Shown piece by piece: positions 38,920-49,607 of a stretch of DNA of 64,000 nt. The notes under the pieces are model-generated. The model searched no databases and was not told the origin of the DNA. It saw only the letters and a list, made by a program, of their open reading frames with translations. The stretch covers positions 77,788 to 141,787 of the forward strand of contig CAZUBF010000001.1 in the NCBI GenBank assembly GCA_964618555.1, written 5' to 3'. This DNA is from Calidifontimicrobium sp964618555. Its GTDB lineage: Bacteria > Pseudomonadota > Gammaproteobacteria > Burkholderiales > Burkholderiaceae_C. The position numbers were made by a program, and so were the translations under genes. How positions within the stretch are numbered: the stretch's first letter is position 1; every line of letters starts with the position of its first letter.

Positions 38920-41703
38920 TCAGCCCTCCTTGAGCGACTTCAGCAGCCGCGCCACCTCGGCCTGGCCGTTGAACTTGTCGCCGAGCTGCGCCAGCGCGTT
39001 GAGCTCCTTCTCGGCGTCGGCCTTGCGCCCGGCCTTGATGTAGATGTTGGCCAGCGTCAGCTTGAACGCGTGCGCGTTCGGCTGCGCCGCGATGGCCTTC
39101 TTCTGCACCTCGATCGCGCGGTCGTGCTGGCCGGCCTCCGACAGCACGTAGCCCAGCGTGTCCATGAACACCGGCTGGTTCGGCGCCAGCTGGTTCGCCT
39201 TCTCGGCGAACTCCAGCGCGCCGGGCTTGCCCTGGCGCGCCATCGTCCAAGCCACGTTGTTCAGCGCGATCGCGTTGTTCGGGTTGGCCTGCAGCGTCTC
39301 GCGGTAACGCGACTCGGCGGTGGCGTAGTCGCGCTGGAACAGCGCCAGGTCGCCGAGGTGGAACACGAAGCGCGGATCCTTCGGGTGGTCCTTCAGCCAG
39401 CCGGCCGAGAAGCGGTCGGCGTCGGCGGTCTTTTTCGCGGCGCGCAGCGCCGAGTGCAGCTTGACCGCGGTCTCGCTGTGGTTCGGCGCCTTCGCGAGCG
39501 CGTTGCGGTAGGCGGACGCGGCGGCGTCGAGGTTGCGCTGCGCCATGTGGATGTCGCCCTCGAGGACGAACCCCGTGGCCTCGTTGGGCCGCTGCTTCTG
39601 CACCGCGCGCGCGGTGCCCAGTGCGTCCTGCGGCTTCTTCGCCGCCATGTCGAGCGCGATCAGCTGCTGCTGCGCCGGCAGCAGGTTGGGCGTGAGCGTC
39701 AGCGCGCGCTGCAGGCTCTGCCGCGCCGCCGCCTCGTCCTTCATCGCCAGCCGCACCGCCGCGAGGCGCAGCTGCGGCAGGCCCGACTTCGGGGCCAGCG
39801 TGGCGAGCTTGTTGAAGCTCGCCAGCGCCTGCTGGTGATCGTTGGCGGCCAGTTGCACGCGGCCCAGCGCGTCGACCAGATCGGCATTGTTCGGCTGGCC
39901 GGCGACGCCCGCCTGTGCCGACGCCATCGCCTCGCGCACCTGGTTGTTGCGCAGGTGATGGTCGACCAGCAGCACGCGCGCACGCGCCGAGTCGGGCGCG
40001 GCGCTGACCGCGTCGGTCAGCAGCTTGGCCACCTCTTCCTTGCTGCCGCCGGTGCGTGCGCTCAACTCGGCGAGCCCGAGCAGGGCCGGCACGCTCTTCG
40101 GGTTCTTCGCCAGCACCGCCTGGAAGCGCTGCCGCGCCGCGTCGGGCTTCTGGTCCGCCAGGTCGAGCCCGGCCAGCGCCGCGGCGGCCGGGAAGTACGC
40201 CGCGTCGAGCTTGACCGCCTCCTCGAAGCTGCGTCGCGCCGCGTCGGGCTGCTGCATCGCCATCTGCACGCGGCCGCGCAGGTTGTGCGCCAGCGGCTTG
40301 TCGGGCTGCTTCTTCTGCAGTCCGTCGATGGCCTTGAGCGCGGCGTCGAACTCGCGGCGCACCAGGTGCGCGCTGATCAGCGCCATGTCGGCGGTGATGC
40401 CGGACTTGTCCTCGGCCGCGAGCTCCTCGAGCTGCTCGAAGCCGTCGGCCACGTTGCCGCGCGACATGTCGGCCAGCGCCACCGCGGAGCGGCTGCGGAT
40501 GTCCTTCGGGTTGAGCTTGGCGGCGCGCGCGAACAGCTCGGTGGCTTCCTTCGTGTTGCCGGCCAGCAGGTTCGCCTCGGCGGCCAGGGCGACGGTGCCG
40601 GCGTCCACGTTCGGCGCGCGCAGCGCCGGCTCGATCGTCGCCAGCGCCTTGTCGGACTGGCCGGTGCGCAGGTAGGCCTGCGTCAGCAGGCGGCGCGCCA
40701 GCGGCAGGCCCGGGGCGACCTGCAGCGCCTTCGACAGGTACGCCTCGGCCTGCGCCGGAGTGCCGGCCTGGAGTTCGACCGCGCCGGCGAGCTGCAGTAC
40801 GCGCACGTTGTTCGGCGACGACTGCGCCAGCGGCGTGACCAGCTCCTTCGCCTTCTTGAAGTCGCGCTGCAGGAAGGCCAGCTGCGCCTCGAAGTAGCGC
40901 GTCTGCGGATGCTTCGGGTAGGCCTTCTTCAGCGCGTCGAGCTGCGGCTTGACCTTCTCGGCGTCGTTGCCCGCGAACAGCACCGCCAGCGCGCCGGAGT
41001 GCGCCTCGAGGTTGCGCGGGTTCAGCTCGACGGCCTTGCGGAACGCGGCCAGCGCACCTTCGGCGTCCTGGCGCCCGAACTGCAGCAGGTCGCCCTTGAG
41101 CTTCCACGCCGCGTCGTCCTGCGGGAACTGCGCGGTGACCTCTTCGACGACCTTCATCGCCCCGTCGATGTCGCGCTTGCCGGCCAGCATGCGGGCATGG
41201 AACACACGCGCGCCGGGGTGTTGCGGCTGCGCCTGCAGCGCCGCCTGCACGGCCTTCTCGGTGGGCTCGGCCAGCCCGCGCGCCGCGTACGCGGTGGCCA
41301 GCGCGACCTTCAGGTCGGCCTGCGCCTTCGCGTCGTCGAGCTGCAGCGACTCGAACTCGTCGTTGACCGCCTTGAACAGCCCCTGCTGCAGCATCGCCTG
41401 GGCCAACAGCGGCACGACCTGCGCGTCGGGGTGCTTCAGGTCGCGCGCCTTGCGCAGCTCGACCGCGGCGCCCACCGGGTCGCCGTTGGCCAGCAGCGAC
41501 TGGCCCAGCAGGAACCGCGCCTCGGCCGAGTTGATGTCCTTCTGCAGCGCGTTCTTCAGCTGGATGATCGCTGCCGTGTGGTCCTTCTTCGCGATGTACT
41601 CGCGCGCCGAGGCGATCAGCGACTCGGGGCTGTCGCCGCCGCCGCAGGCGGCGAGCAGTGCGGCGGCGGCGATGGCGGCGATCAGGGGGCGGGGCGTGCG
41701 CAT
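38920..41703 (-). CDS. prsT: TPR-repeat lipoprotein PrsT of the XrtA/PEP-CTERM system
   Basis: 927 residues, the usual length of PrsT. A lipoprotein signal (LIAAIAAAALLAACGGG, lipobox LAAC) is followed by about 20 tetratricopeptide repeats filling the protein, e.g. ARFLLGQSLLANGDPVGAAV and AIALNNVAWTMARQGKPGAL near the end. PrsT is thought to help EPS assembly or export in bacteria with EpsH/XrtA exosortase loci. It is immediately downstream of prsR and prsK on the same strand, the arrangement seen in such loci. Confidence 0.93.
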   Translation of the reverse strand: MRTPRPLIAAIAAAALLAACGGGDSPESLIASAREYIAKKDHTAAIIQLKNALQKDINSAEARFLLGQSLLANGDPVGAAVELRKARDLKHPDAQVVPLLAQAMLQQGLFKAVNDEFESLQLDDAKAQADLKVALATAYAARGLAEPTEKAVQAALQAQPQHPGARVFHARMLAGKRDIDGAMKVVEEVTAQFPQDDAAWKLKGDLLQFGRQDAEGALAAFRKAVELNPRNLEAHSGALAVLFAGNDAEKVKPQLDALKKAYPKHPQTRYFEAQLAFLQRDFKKAKELVTPLAQSSPNNVRVLQLAGAVELQAGTPAQAEAYLSKALQVAPGLPLARRLLTQAYLRTGQSDKALATIEPALRAPNVDAGTVALAAEANLLAGNTKEATELFARAAKLNPKDIRSRSAVALADMSRGNVADGFEQLEELAAEDKSGITADMALISAHLVRREFDAALKAIDGLQKKQPDKPLAHNLRGRVQMAMQQPDAARRSFEEAVKLDAAYFPAAAALAGLDLADQKPDAARQRFQAVLAKNPKSVPALLGLAELSARTGGSKEEVAKLLTDAVSAAPDSARARVLLVDHHLRNNQVREAMASAQAGVAGQPNNADLVDALGRVQLAANDHQQALASFNKLATLAPKSGLPQLRLAAVRLAMKDEAAARQSLQRALTLTPNLLPAQQQLIALDMAAKKPQDALGTARAVQKQRPNEATGFVLEGDIHMAQRNLDAAASAYRNALAKAPNHSETAVKLHSALRAAKKTADADRFSAGWLKDHPKDPRFVFHLGDLALFQRDYATAESRYRETLQANPNNAIALNNVAWTMARQGKPGALEFAEKANQLAPNQPVFMDTLGYVLSEAGQHDRAIEVQKKAIAAQPNAHAFKLTLANIYIKAGRKADAEKELNALAQLGDKFNGQAEVARLLKSLKEG

Positions 41704-41746
41704 GGGGGTACTTCCGTCGGTGGTCGTGGCTCGTGCGGCGCGGCGC

Positions 41747-43114
<1,368 letters not shown>

Positions 43115-43152
43115 GCGGGGCGGGAAGGGCGTGACCTCGGGCTCGGCGGGGA

Positions 43153-45261
43153 TCAGGCGCGCAGCGCGGCCGGGCGCTCGTCGCTGCCGCTGTCGAACAG
43201 CGGCATCAGCAGCGTGACCACCGTGCCGACGCCTTCCTCGCTCTGGACCTCGATCTTGCCACCCAGTTCCTGCACGTACTGGAAGCTCTCGAAGGTGCCG
43301 ATGCCCATGCCGGTCCTTTTCGTCGAACTGAACGGTTTGAACAGCCGGTTGGCGACGAACTCGGGCGACATGCCGTGCCCGCGGTCGCCGACCTCGATGC
43401 GCGCCTGGCCGCTGGCGCGCTGCAGCGTCAGCCACACGCGCTGGTCGGGCCGCGTCGCGTCGAGCGCGTTGTGCACCAGATGCCCGAGCACGCGCTCGAC
43501 GCGCTCCTCGTGCCCGCGGGTCATCACGCGGTCGACCACCTTCACCTCCACCTCGCGCCCGCGCTCGCGCGCCATCGTCGCCAGCCGCTCGGCGATCGGC
43601 GCCAGGTCGACGCCGCTGGGCCGGCCGGCGGCCGGGGCGCGGCCCTCGCGCAGCTGCAGCATCAGCTGGCGCATCTTGTCGAGCGAGTTCTCGACGGTGG
43701 CCAGCATATCCTGCTGGAACTCGGGGTTGTCGCGGTGGCGCTGGGCGTTCTTCAGCAGCAGCGAGAGTTGTGTCACGATGTTCTTCAGGTCGTGCACGAC
43801 GAACGCCGACATGCGGTTGAAGGCGTCGAACTTGCGCGCCTCGAGCAGCGCCTCGGTGGCCTGCACCTGCGCGACGAACGCCGCGGCCTGCCGCGCGGCG
43901 GTCTTCAGCAGGTCGGTGACCTCCCAGTCGAGCTCCAGCGGCGTGCGCGGGTGCGCCAGCACGACGTAGCCGGTGAGCTCGTCGCCGACGATCAGCGGCA
44001 CCACCAGCCACGCCTGCGGCGCGTCGCGCACGCCGGGGGGCAGCTCGACGTCGTCGTAGCGCGCGGGGTCGCGGCGCAGCTCGTCGAGGTCGACGATCCA
44101 GCCGCGCTCGACGAGGAACCCGGCGAACGGCGAGTCGGCGCCGTCGCGCGCCGCCACCGGCGGCATGTTCCAGCTGCCGGCGTTGACGAACGCGGCGCCG
44201 TCGGCGCTGCGCACCCACAGCGCGCCGGCCGGGCTCTCGACCAGGTCGGCCAGCCCGTGGACCACCGACGTGCCCAGCTCCTGCGGCGACGTGGTGGCCG
44301 TCAGCCGCGACGTGAACTGCAGCCACTCCTTGCGGTAGTCGTAGCGGTAGTGGAACAGGTGCTTGTTGAGGAACACGCGCAGCCGCGCGCGCACCGTGCC
44401 CGACACCACCAGCACCGCCAGCCCGGCCAGCGCGGCCACCAGCAGCGCGATCTGCAGCGCGCGCCCCCACTCGCCCCCGGTGTAGCGCACGTAGTAGCCC
44501 ACCGCCGACATGAACAGCAGGTACGCGCCGGCCAGCAGCAGCGTCGCCGAGTGGAACGCCGCCTCGCGCGAGACCTTCAGCCGGCCGACGCGGTTGGCCT
44601 GGCGCATCGACGCGACGAACAGCAGCGGCACCGCCAGCGCGTGCACCGCGCCGCGCACCGCCAGCGCGTCGCTGTCGAGCTCGGTGAACAGCACCGCCTG
44701 CGACCACAGGAACAGGTCGAACACGAACACCACGCCGAGCCCCAGGCACAGCGGCTTGGCGCTCCAGCGCGAGTCCTCGGGCAGGTTGCGGAACAGCTGC
44801 TCGACCAGCAGCAGCCCGAGCACCGCCAGCCCCAGCAGCAGCAGCGGCTCGGCGCGTTCGCGCCACGCCGCCGCGGGCGGGTGCAGCGCGGCCGCGGCCA
44901 GCAGCGCCGCCACCGCGGCCACCAGCGCCGCGCCGGCCAGCCCCATGCCGCCGAAGCCGCGCCACGCGGCCACGCCGGCCGCCGGCGCGCGGGTCGCGCC
45001 GAGCAGGAACACGAACCACAGCGCGTAGCGCGCGACGTCGGCCGAGACCACCGACGGCGCCGTGGCGTCGCCGGTGACCCAGGTCTCGACCACGCCCACC
45101 GCGCCCCACAGCGCGCTGGCCGCCACCGCGCCGACGAACGGCCACGGCGCCGCCAGCCGCGCGCCGCGCGCGTCGCCGCGCAGCAGGTGCGCGGCCAACG
45201 CCGCGTACAGCAGCGCCGCCACGGCGAAGCCGAAGCCGGTGAGGTCGGCGGGGGTGTTCAT
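43153..45261 (-). CDS. prsK: Sensor histidine kinase PrsK
   Basis: 702 residues from the ATG at 45261 (MNTPADLTGFGFAV). About ten membrane helices fill the first 300 residues, followed by a GAF-like domain (about 320-470), then the phosphoacceptor helix FNRMSAFVVHDLKN with His near 488 and the ATPase domain: VEVKVVDR, HLVHNALDA, GDRGHGMSPEF and GMGIGTFESF. PrsK is the partner of PrsR in the XrtA/PEP-CTERM system. The signal is unknown. In-frame residues before 45261 have no family match. Confidence 0.94.
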   Translation of the reverse strand: MNTPADLTGFGFAVAALLYAALAAHLLRGDARGARLAAPWPFVGAVAASALWGAVGVVETWVTGDATAPSVVSADVARYALWFVFLLGATRAPAAGVAAWRGFGGMGLAGAALVAAVAALLAAAALHPPAAAWRERAEPLLLLGLAVLGLLLVEQLFRNLPEDSRWSAKPLCLGLGVVFVFDLFLWSQAVLFTELDSDALAVRGAVHALAVPLLFVASMRQANRVGRLKVSREAAFHSATLLLAGAYLLFMSAVGYYVRYTGGEWGRALQIALLVAALAGLAVLVVSGTVRARLRVFLNKHLFHYRYDYRKEWLQFTSRLTATTSPQELGTSVVHGLADLVESPAGALWVRSADGAAFVNAGSWNMPPVAARDGADSPFAGFLVERGWIVDLDELRRDPARYDDVELPPGVRDAPQAWLVVPLIVGDELTGYVVLAHPRTPLELDWEVTDLLKTAARQAAAFVAQVQATEALLEARKFDAFNRMSAFVVHDLKNIVTQLSLLLKNAQRHRDNPEFQQDMLATVENSLDKMRQLMLQLREGRAPAAGRPSGVDLAPIAERLATMARERGREVEVKVVDRVMTRGHEERVERVLGHLVHNALDATRPDQRVWLTLQRASGQARIEVGDRGHGMSPEFVANRLFKPFSSTKRTGMGIGTFESFQYVQELGGKIEVQSEEGVGTVVTLLMPLFDSGSDERPAALRA

Positions 45262-45396
45262 GGGGCCGGCCCGGCGCCTGACCCCGTTCGCGTCACCGCC
45301 TGCGGCCCGCAGGCAGTCGGGACCGCCGCGCACCGCCCCATTGCCACTTGGCTCGTCGCGCGGACCGGGCAGAACACAACCCGCCCGCGGGTGCGC

Positions 45397-45589
45397 TCAG
45401 AAGCGGTGCGGGATCGGTACACCGAGATCACGACAGATCTTGCGCGACAGGTTGTTGTCGATCTCGGTGCCGCGGCACGGCGCTGCGACGGTCGAGCGCA
45501 GGGTTGTGCCACCAGGAGTGGCGTGCACCTTCACGCAACAGGCTGCATCCGTGAGCGCTCAGGTGCGCCAGCAGGTCGCGCCGCTTCAT
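45397..45589 (-). pseudogene. hicA: hicA toxin gene with a two-base deletion
   Basis: Read leftward from the ATG at 45589 the frame gives MKRRDLLAHLSAHGCSLLREG and HSWWHNPALDRRSAVPRH, a clear HicA (YcfA) mRNA interferase with the active-site His (HSWWHN). It then loses frame. The next family block, GTEIDNNLSRKICRDLGVPIP, continues in another frame to the TGA at 45397. The total of 193 bases is two short of 65 codons, and the lost bases fit one AC of an expected CACACC near 45463. As read, the product ends early after about 54 residues with a changed tail, so the toxin is probably dead. A sequencing error is the alternative. Confidence 0.75.
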
Positions 45590-45595
45590 GGGCCG

Positions 45596-45808
45596 TCATA
45601 CCGCGATCGGCAGTTCCTCGAAGTCCGCTCCGGCCGCACCGAGCGCCTCCTGCCGGTTGAACTCGAGCGCCTCGGCCAACGTGGCGCGCAGAGTCTCGAG
45701 CAACTCGCCGCGCGTTGGCTCCTGGCAGTTGACGCCGGGAACCTCCTCGATCCAGCCGATCCAGCAATCGCCGGCCTGTTTCACGATGGCGGTGTAGGTC
45801 TGTGGCAT
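45596..45808 (-). CDS. hicB: HicB-type antitoxin
   Basis: 70 residues from the ATG at 45808, which has GAGG eight bases upstream; the in-frame GTG at 45817 overlaps that site and is not used. MPQTYTAIVKQAGDCWIGWI, then EEVPGVNCQEPTRGELLETL and NRQEAL are typical of small HicB proteins, which fold like a partial RNase H and neutralise HicA. It lies directly upstream of the broken hicA (seven-base gap). The antitoxin appears intact while the toxin is frameshifted. Confidence 0.85.
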   Translation of the reverse strand: MPQTYTAIVKQAGDCWIGWIEEVPGVNCQEPTRGELLETLRATLAEALEFNRQEALGAAGADFEELPIAV

Positions 45809-45905
45809 GGCGTTCACCTCGACAGCGCCGAGAGCATAACCAAACCCCCGGCGCGAGCGGCGTGCGCGCCACCGCCGGGTGGCGCAGGGCGGCGCGAAGC
45901 GCGCC

Positions 45906-47274
45906 TCAACGCGACCCGCGCGCCGTCAGCACCACCGCGATCGTCTCGAGGATGATCACCAGGTCGAGGAACAGCGAGTGGTTCTTCACGTAGTACAGGT
46001 CGTACTCGAGCTTGCGCTTGGCGTCCTCGACCGACTCGCCGTAGTGGTAGCGCACCTGCGCCCAGCCGGTGACGCCGGGCTTCATGCTGTGGCGCACCGC
46101 GTAGAACGGCACCTGCTGCGTCAGCTGGTCGACGAAATACGGCCGCTCGGGGCGCGGGCCCACCAGGCTCATCTCGCCGCGCAGCACGTTGACCAGCTGC
46201 GGCAGCTCGTCGATGCGCAGCTTGCGGATGACGCGCCCGACGCGCGTGACGCGGTCGTCGCCGGCCTTCGCCCAGCGCGGCCGGCCGTCGCCCTCGGCGT
46301 CGACGCGCATGCTGCGGAACTTGACCACCTCGAACGGCTTGCCGTTGTAGCCGGTGCGCTCCTGGCGGTAGAACACCGGGCCGCGCGAGTCGAGCTTGAT
46401 GGCCAGCGCGGTCAGCAGCATCAGCGGCACGCCGGGCAGCAGCAGGAGGGCGGTGCACGCCAGGTCGAACACGCGCTTGATGGCGGTGCGCATCCAGCCC
46501 TGGTTGAAACCCTGGCCGAAGATCAGCGCGCCGGCGTGCACGTGGTCGATGCGGATCTGCGCCAGCGCCTTCTCGAAGTGCGCCGAGGTGTCGAGCACGC
46601 GCACGCCCGAGAGCTTGCAGTCGAGCAGCTCGCGCAGCGGCATGCTGCCGCCGCGGCGCTCGGTGAGCGCGACGACGATCTCGTCGACGCGCAGGTCGCG
46701 TGCCAGGTCGCTGAGCGGACGGTCGGACTTCAGGATCTCGTGCGACGACACCGCGGCCTGCGTCTCGTTGGGGCCCATCACGAAGCCCACCACCTCGGCG
46801 TGCGGGTCCGACTGCGTGAGCGTCTGCGCGACCAGCTGCGCCGACGGCCCGGCGCCGAACACCAGGATGCGCGAGCGGATCAGCGACTGCGCCTTCGAGT
46901 GCGCCACCACCACGCGGTGGCCGAACACCCACACCACCACGCCCATCGCCGCCAGTCGCATCACGTCGCGCCCCAGAACGCTGGGCGGCAGCAGCCCGAA
47001 GATCAGCCACGCCAGCGGCAGCGCGATCAGGATGGCCACCGTGGCGCGCGCCAGCGACTGCAGCAGCGAGCGGTTGTGCGCGTACTCGTAGAAGCCGGTG
47101 GCGGTGTTGATGACGAACACGCACGCGGCCAGCAGCAGGCAGCGCGAACCCGGCGCCGGCCCCGCCCAGCGTGCCCATGCTCATGCCCATCACCACGACC
47201 AGGATCAGGCCGAGGTCGAACATCACCTGCATCAGCGTGCGGCGGTGCAGGTAGTGGTTGAAGATGCGGATCAT
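45906..47274 (-). pseudogene. EPS-initiating sugar phosphotransferase (EpsB/WcaJ-like) with single-base frameshift
   Basis: The protein starts MIRIFNHYLHRRTLMQVMFD at 47274, a typical opening of this polyprenyl-phosphate sugar transferase family linked to EpsH/PEP-CTERM loci. After about 40 residues the frame shifts near 47147-47165 (in GGGG or GGG runs). The rest, from CLLLAACVFVINTATGF to the end, reads in another frame: CoA-binding-like middle (ILVFGAGPSAQ), then the bacterial sugar transferase domain KRVFDLACTALLLLPGVP, KFRSMR, RIDELPQLVNVL, EMSLVGPRPERP and PGVTGWAQ. The span is 1369 bases, one more than 456 codons, so an extra base fits. It may be a homopolymer error or real decay; a GTG at 47120 could restart a 404-residue protein lacking the first membrane helix. 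Confidence 0.75.
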
Positions 47275-47554
47275 TGGGTGTGGAGTTGCGTCGGACGATG
47301 GCTCGCCGGACCGCGACGGGCGGAGTGCCGGATCCAAGACCCGGCTGTCGACGCAATTGACACTAGTCGACGGGGCGGATGCTGCAACAGCACTGCAGGG
47401 CGGTCATCCCCATGAATGGGTGCCGAGGCACGGTGCGCGGCAATGCGTCACGGGTTCGGGTGCCGCGCGTGCCCGGCGGCACCGGCGCGCGCCGCCGCTC
47501 GCGTGCATCGTCGGCGACGGGCCGGTGGCGGACGACCGCCGAGCGATCGCAACC

Positions 47555-47571
47555 TGTCGGAAACCGTTACA
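47555..47571 (+). promoter_or_regulatory. PEP-CTERM box (PrsR site) upstream of the THxN protein gene
   Basis: TGTCGG-N6-TTACA, 17 bases. It matches, as TGTC[A/G]G-N6-TTACA, the reverse-strand box at 57933-57949 upstream of another PEP-CTERM gene. It lies 62 bases upstream of a -24/-12 promoter, where an enhancer-binding activator such as PrsR would bind. It is inside the 463-base gap 47275-47737, which otherwise shows only the promoter. Confidence 0.65.
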
Positions 47572-47633
47572 AACGCACTTCCATTTTCCGCCAACGCGAG
47601 ACAGGGTCCTTACAGATCAATGACTTGCGCATG

Positions 47634-47649
47634 TGGCACGCTTCGTGCA
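47634..47649 (+). promoter_or_regulatory. Sigma-54 (-24/-12) promoter
   Basis: TGGCAC-N7-TGC reads with GG and GC exactly ten bases apart (GG at 47635-47636, GC at 47647-47648), the RpoN spacing. It is 89 bases upstream of the start of the PEP-CTERM gene at 47738 and downstream of the box at 47555-47571. Confidence 0.7.
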
Positions 47650-47737
47650 CGCGTTGACTGTGAGTCTGCGACACCGGTCGCGCGATCGGGTCGATCGGGC
47701 GCATGACACTGCAAACTCGACCTGAACAGGAGGTTCC

Positions 47738-48538
47738 ATGAAGAAGTCCCCGATGATCTCCGCGCTCGCCCTGGCCACCTCGATGCTCGCGGCGGTCGCG
47801 GCGCAGGCAGCCACCGTCTCGCTGCAGGACATCACGGCCACGTGGTACGACGGCAACCCGGCCGCGAACGTGGACTACTACGCCAACGGCACGACGGCGC
47901 CTTACGCACGCTGGGGTACAGGCGGACCAGGTGGTCAGCAAAGCGGCTACGACTACGACGTCGCTGCACAGCCGATCGAGTTCGTCGTGCCGCCGTCGCC
48001 GTCGCCCAACCAGGTGCTGGGGACCTTCACGCACCAGAACTTCCCGATCAACGCGGGGTCGAGCATCACCGGCATCAAGCTGCGCATCAAGGCCGACGTC
48101 TATGTCGATGCCACGCTGGTCGGCGACGACCTGGAGTTCGAGTACGCGTTCTCGCACTGGGAGACCGACAACGGCGCGAACCCTTGCGCTAACGGTGGTA
48201 CGAATGGGTGGGGCGTGAACGTCAACGGTTGCGCCGATCGCGTCATCGCGAACTGGCTCGCGACGTCCGACAGCTTCGAGGTCAACAACGGTGTCACGAT
48301 CGATACGTACTCGCTGAACATCATCGGCTTCTCGCTCGACGAGGACGGCGTGAATCCGTTCACGTCGTTCTGGACGGCCGAAAAGAAGGAAAACGTGGCG
48401 TATCTGCTGGGCAACGTGGCGCTGAAGAGCGACCTGCTGCCGCCTGAGCAAGTGCCCGAGCCGGCAACGCTGGCGCTGGTCGGCCTGGGCCTGCTGGGCG
48501 CGGCCGCGGCGCGGCGCCGCAAGTCGGCACGCGGCTGA
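47738..48538 (+). CDS. THxN-family PEP-CTERM surface protein
   Basis: 266 residues: signal peptide (SALALATSMLAAVAAQA), a beta-rich body with GTFTHQNFPI carrying the T-H-x-N motif that names the family, and a PEP-CTERM tail, VPEPATLALVGLGLLGAAA followed by ARRRK. The tail is a sorting signal cut by exosortase, so the protein is sent to the outer surface or EPS matrix. No exosortase is in this window. A sigma-54 promoter and PrsR-type box lie upstream and a strong terminator follows at 48575. Confidence 0.9.
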   Translation: MKKSPMISALALATSMLAAVAAQAATVSLQDITATWYDGNPAANVDYYANGTTAPYARWGTGGPGGQQSGYDYDVAAQPIEFVVPPSPSPNQVLGTFTHQNFPINAGSSITGIKLRIKADVYVDATLVGDDLEFEYAFSHWETDNGANPCANGGTNGWGVNVNGCADRVIANWLATSDSFEVNNGVTIDTYSLNIIGFSLDEDGVNPFTSFWTAEKKENVAYLLGNVALKSDLLPPEQVPEPATLALVGLGLLGAAAARRRKSARG

Positions 48539-48574
48539 ATCCGGGCGGCGCAGCCCGGGGCAGACCCTCGACGA

Positions 48575-48610
48575 GCCCGCAGGCGGCGACGCCTGCGGGC
48601 CGTTTCGTTT
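48575..48610 (+). terminator. Rho-independent terminator after THxN gene
   Basis: A perfect 11-base stem (48575-48585 with 48590-48600, GCCCGCAGGCG/CGCCTGCGGGC) around GCGA is followed by a T-rich stretch (CGTTTCGTTT, 48601-48610). It stands 37 bases after the stop codon. Confidence 0.85.
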
Positions 48611-48679
48611 GGCTCGCATCGTCGTGCGACGTGGCGCGCCCAGACCTCCGCCCGGGTGCGGCAGGCGCGGCGGGCACAC

Positions 48680-48696
48680 CGTCGGGGAATTTGCCA
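48680..48696 (+). promoter_or_regulatory. Degenerate PEP-CTERM box
   Basis: CGTCGG-N6-TGCCA at the same relative place as the other boxes (50 bases upstream of the -24/-12 promoter at 48747). It matches TGTC[A/G]G-N6-TTACA at eight of eleven fixed positions; on its own I would not call it. It is in the 308-base gap 48539-48846. Confidence 0.35.
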
Positions 48697-48746
48697 GCGG
48701 TTCGATGCGGTCTGAAAAGCATCAATGCCGACAACGACTTAGAGGC

Positions 48747-48763
48747 TGGCATCGTTCCTGCTT
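48747..48763 (+). promoter_or_regulatory. Sigma-54 (-24/-12) promoter
   Basis: TGGCAT-N6-TGCTT with GG at 48748-48749 and GC at 48760-48761, ten bases between, close to the TGGCAC-N5-TTGC consensus. It is about 84 bases upstream of the GTG at 48847. Confidence 0.7.
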
Positions 48764-48846
48764 GGGATTGCATCAAGAGCCACGGGCGCGTGCATCGAGC
48801 GGCCCGCGGAACCCGAATCAGTTCATTCACATCGCCTGGAGTCAAC

Positions 48847-49584
48847 GTGCACGTGACCAAGATCATCCCCGTCGTCGCATTCGCGGCGTCGGCGCTCGCC
48901 GTGGGTGCGGCGCACGCCGGCAACGTCACCCTCACCGGTTTCGCGTGGGGCTCGCAGCAGGTCACCGCGAAGAACGTCAGCCCGGGCTCGCCCACGTTCG
49001 GGGCGAGCACCGTCAATGCCGGCGCGTTCACGGGGAGCACCAGCGGGTTCGCGGATGGCTTCAACGGCGCGCTGATCACGTACTGCGTGGAGTACGTCGA
49101 GACCTTCTCGTTCTCGTCGATGAGCGGCTACGAGGTCGTCGCAGGTGAGAACTACGCACATTGGGACGGCGATGCATCCGCGATTGCGTGGCGGGTGGGC
49201 TCGCTGATGACCTATCTCGGCACCCTGGCCGACCCGGTCGACACGGCCTTCGAGTCGGCCGCGGCGCAGTTGGCGATCTGGGAGATCATCTACGAGAAGC
49301 CGGTCGACCAGGATCTGAGCCTCGCCGACGGCAACTTCCTCGAATCGAAGTCCGGCAACGATTCGCTGCGCGAAAAGGCCGACGCCTACCTGGCGGGTTC
49401 CGAGGGCGGCGATAACGCGTTCGACGTCTACGTGCTCACCAAGGACACGAGCCAGGACTTCCTGCTGCTGCGAGATCGCCTGCCCCCGAGCGAAGTGCCG
49501 CTGCCCGGCAGCCTCGCGCTGCTCGCCGGTGGCCTCGGTGCGATGGGTCTGGCGACGCGTCGCCGTCGCGGCACCGGGGCCTGA
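48847..49584 (+). CDS. PEP-CTERM-like surface protein with possible thioester domain
   Basis: 245 residues from the GTG at 48847, which has GGAG five bases upstream; a second GTG at 48853 is less well placed. Signal peptide (VVAFAASALAVGAAHA), then a body with ITYCVEYVETF near residue 80 and, about 60 residues later, SAAAQLAIWEI. The Cys in YCVE and the Gln in QLAIWE are the positions that join in an internal thioester in TQXA-type adhesin domains. The tail is VPLPGSLALLAGGLGAMGLA plus TRRRR, the VPLPGS variant of the PEP-CTERM signal. Preceded by a sigma-54 promoter. Confidence 0.8.
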   Translation: MHVTKIIPVVAFAASALAVGAAHAGNVTLTGFAWGSQQVTAKNVSPGSPTFGASTVNAGAFTGSTSGFADGFNGALITYCVEYVETFSFSSMSGYEVVAGENYAHWDGDASAIAWRVGSLMTYLGTLADPVDTAFESAAAQLAIWEIIYEKPVDQDLSLADGNFLESKSGNDSLREKADAYLAGSEGGDNAFDVYVLTKDTSQDFLLLRDRLPPSEVPLPGSLALLAGGLGAMGLATRRRRGTGA

Positions 49585-49607
49585 GCCCGGCAGCGCGCGG
49601 CCTCGAA

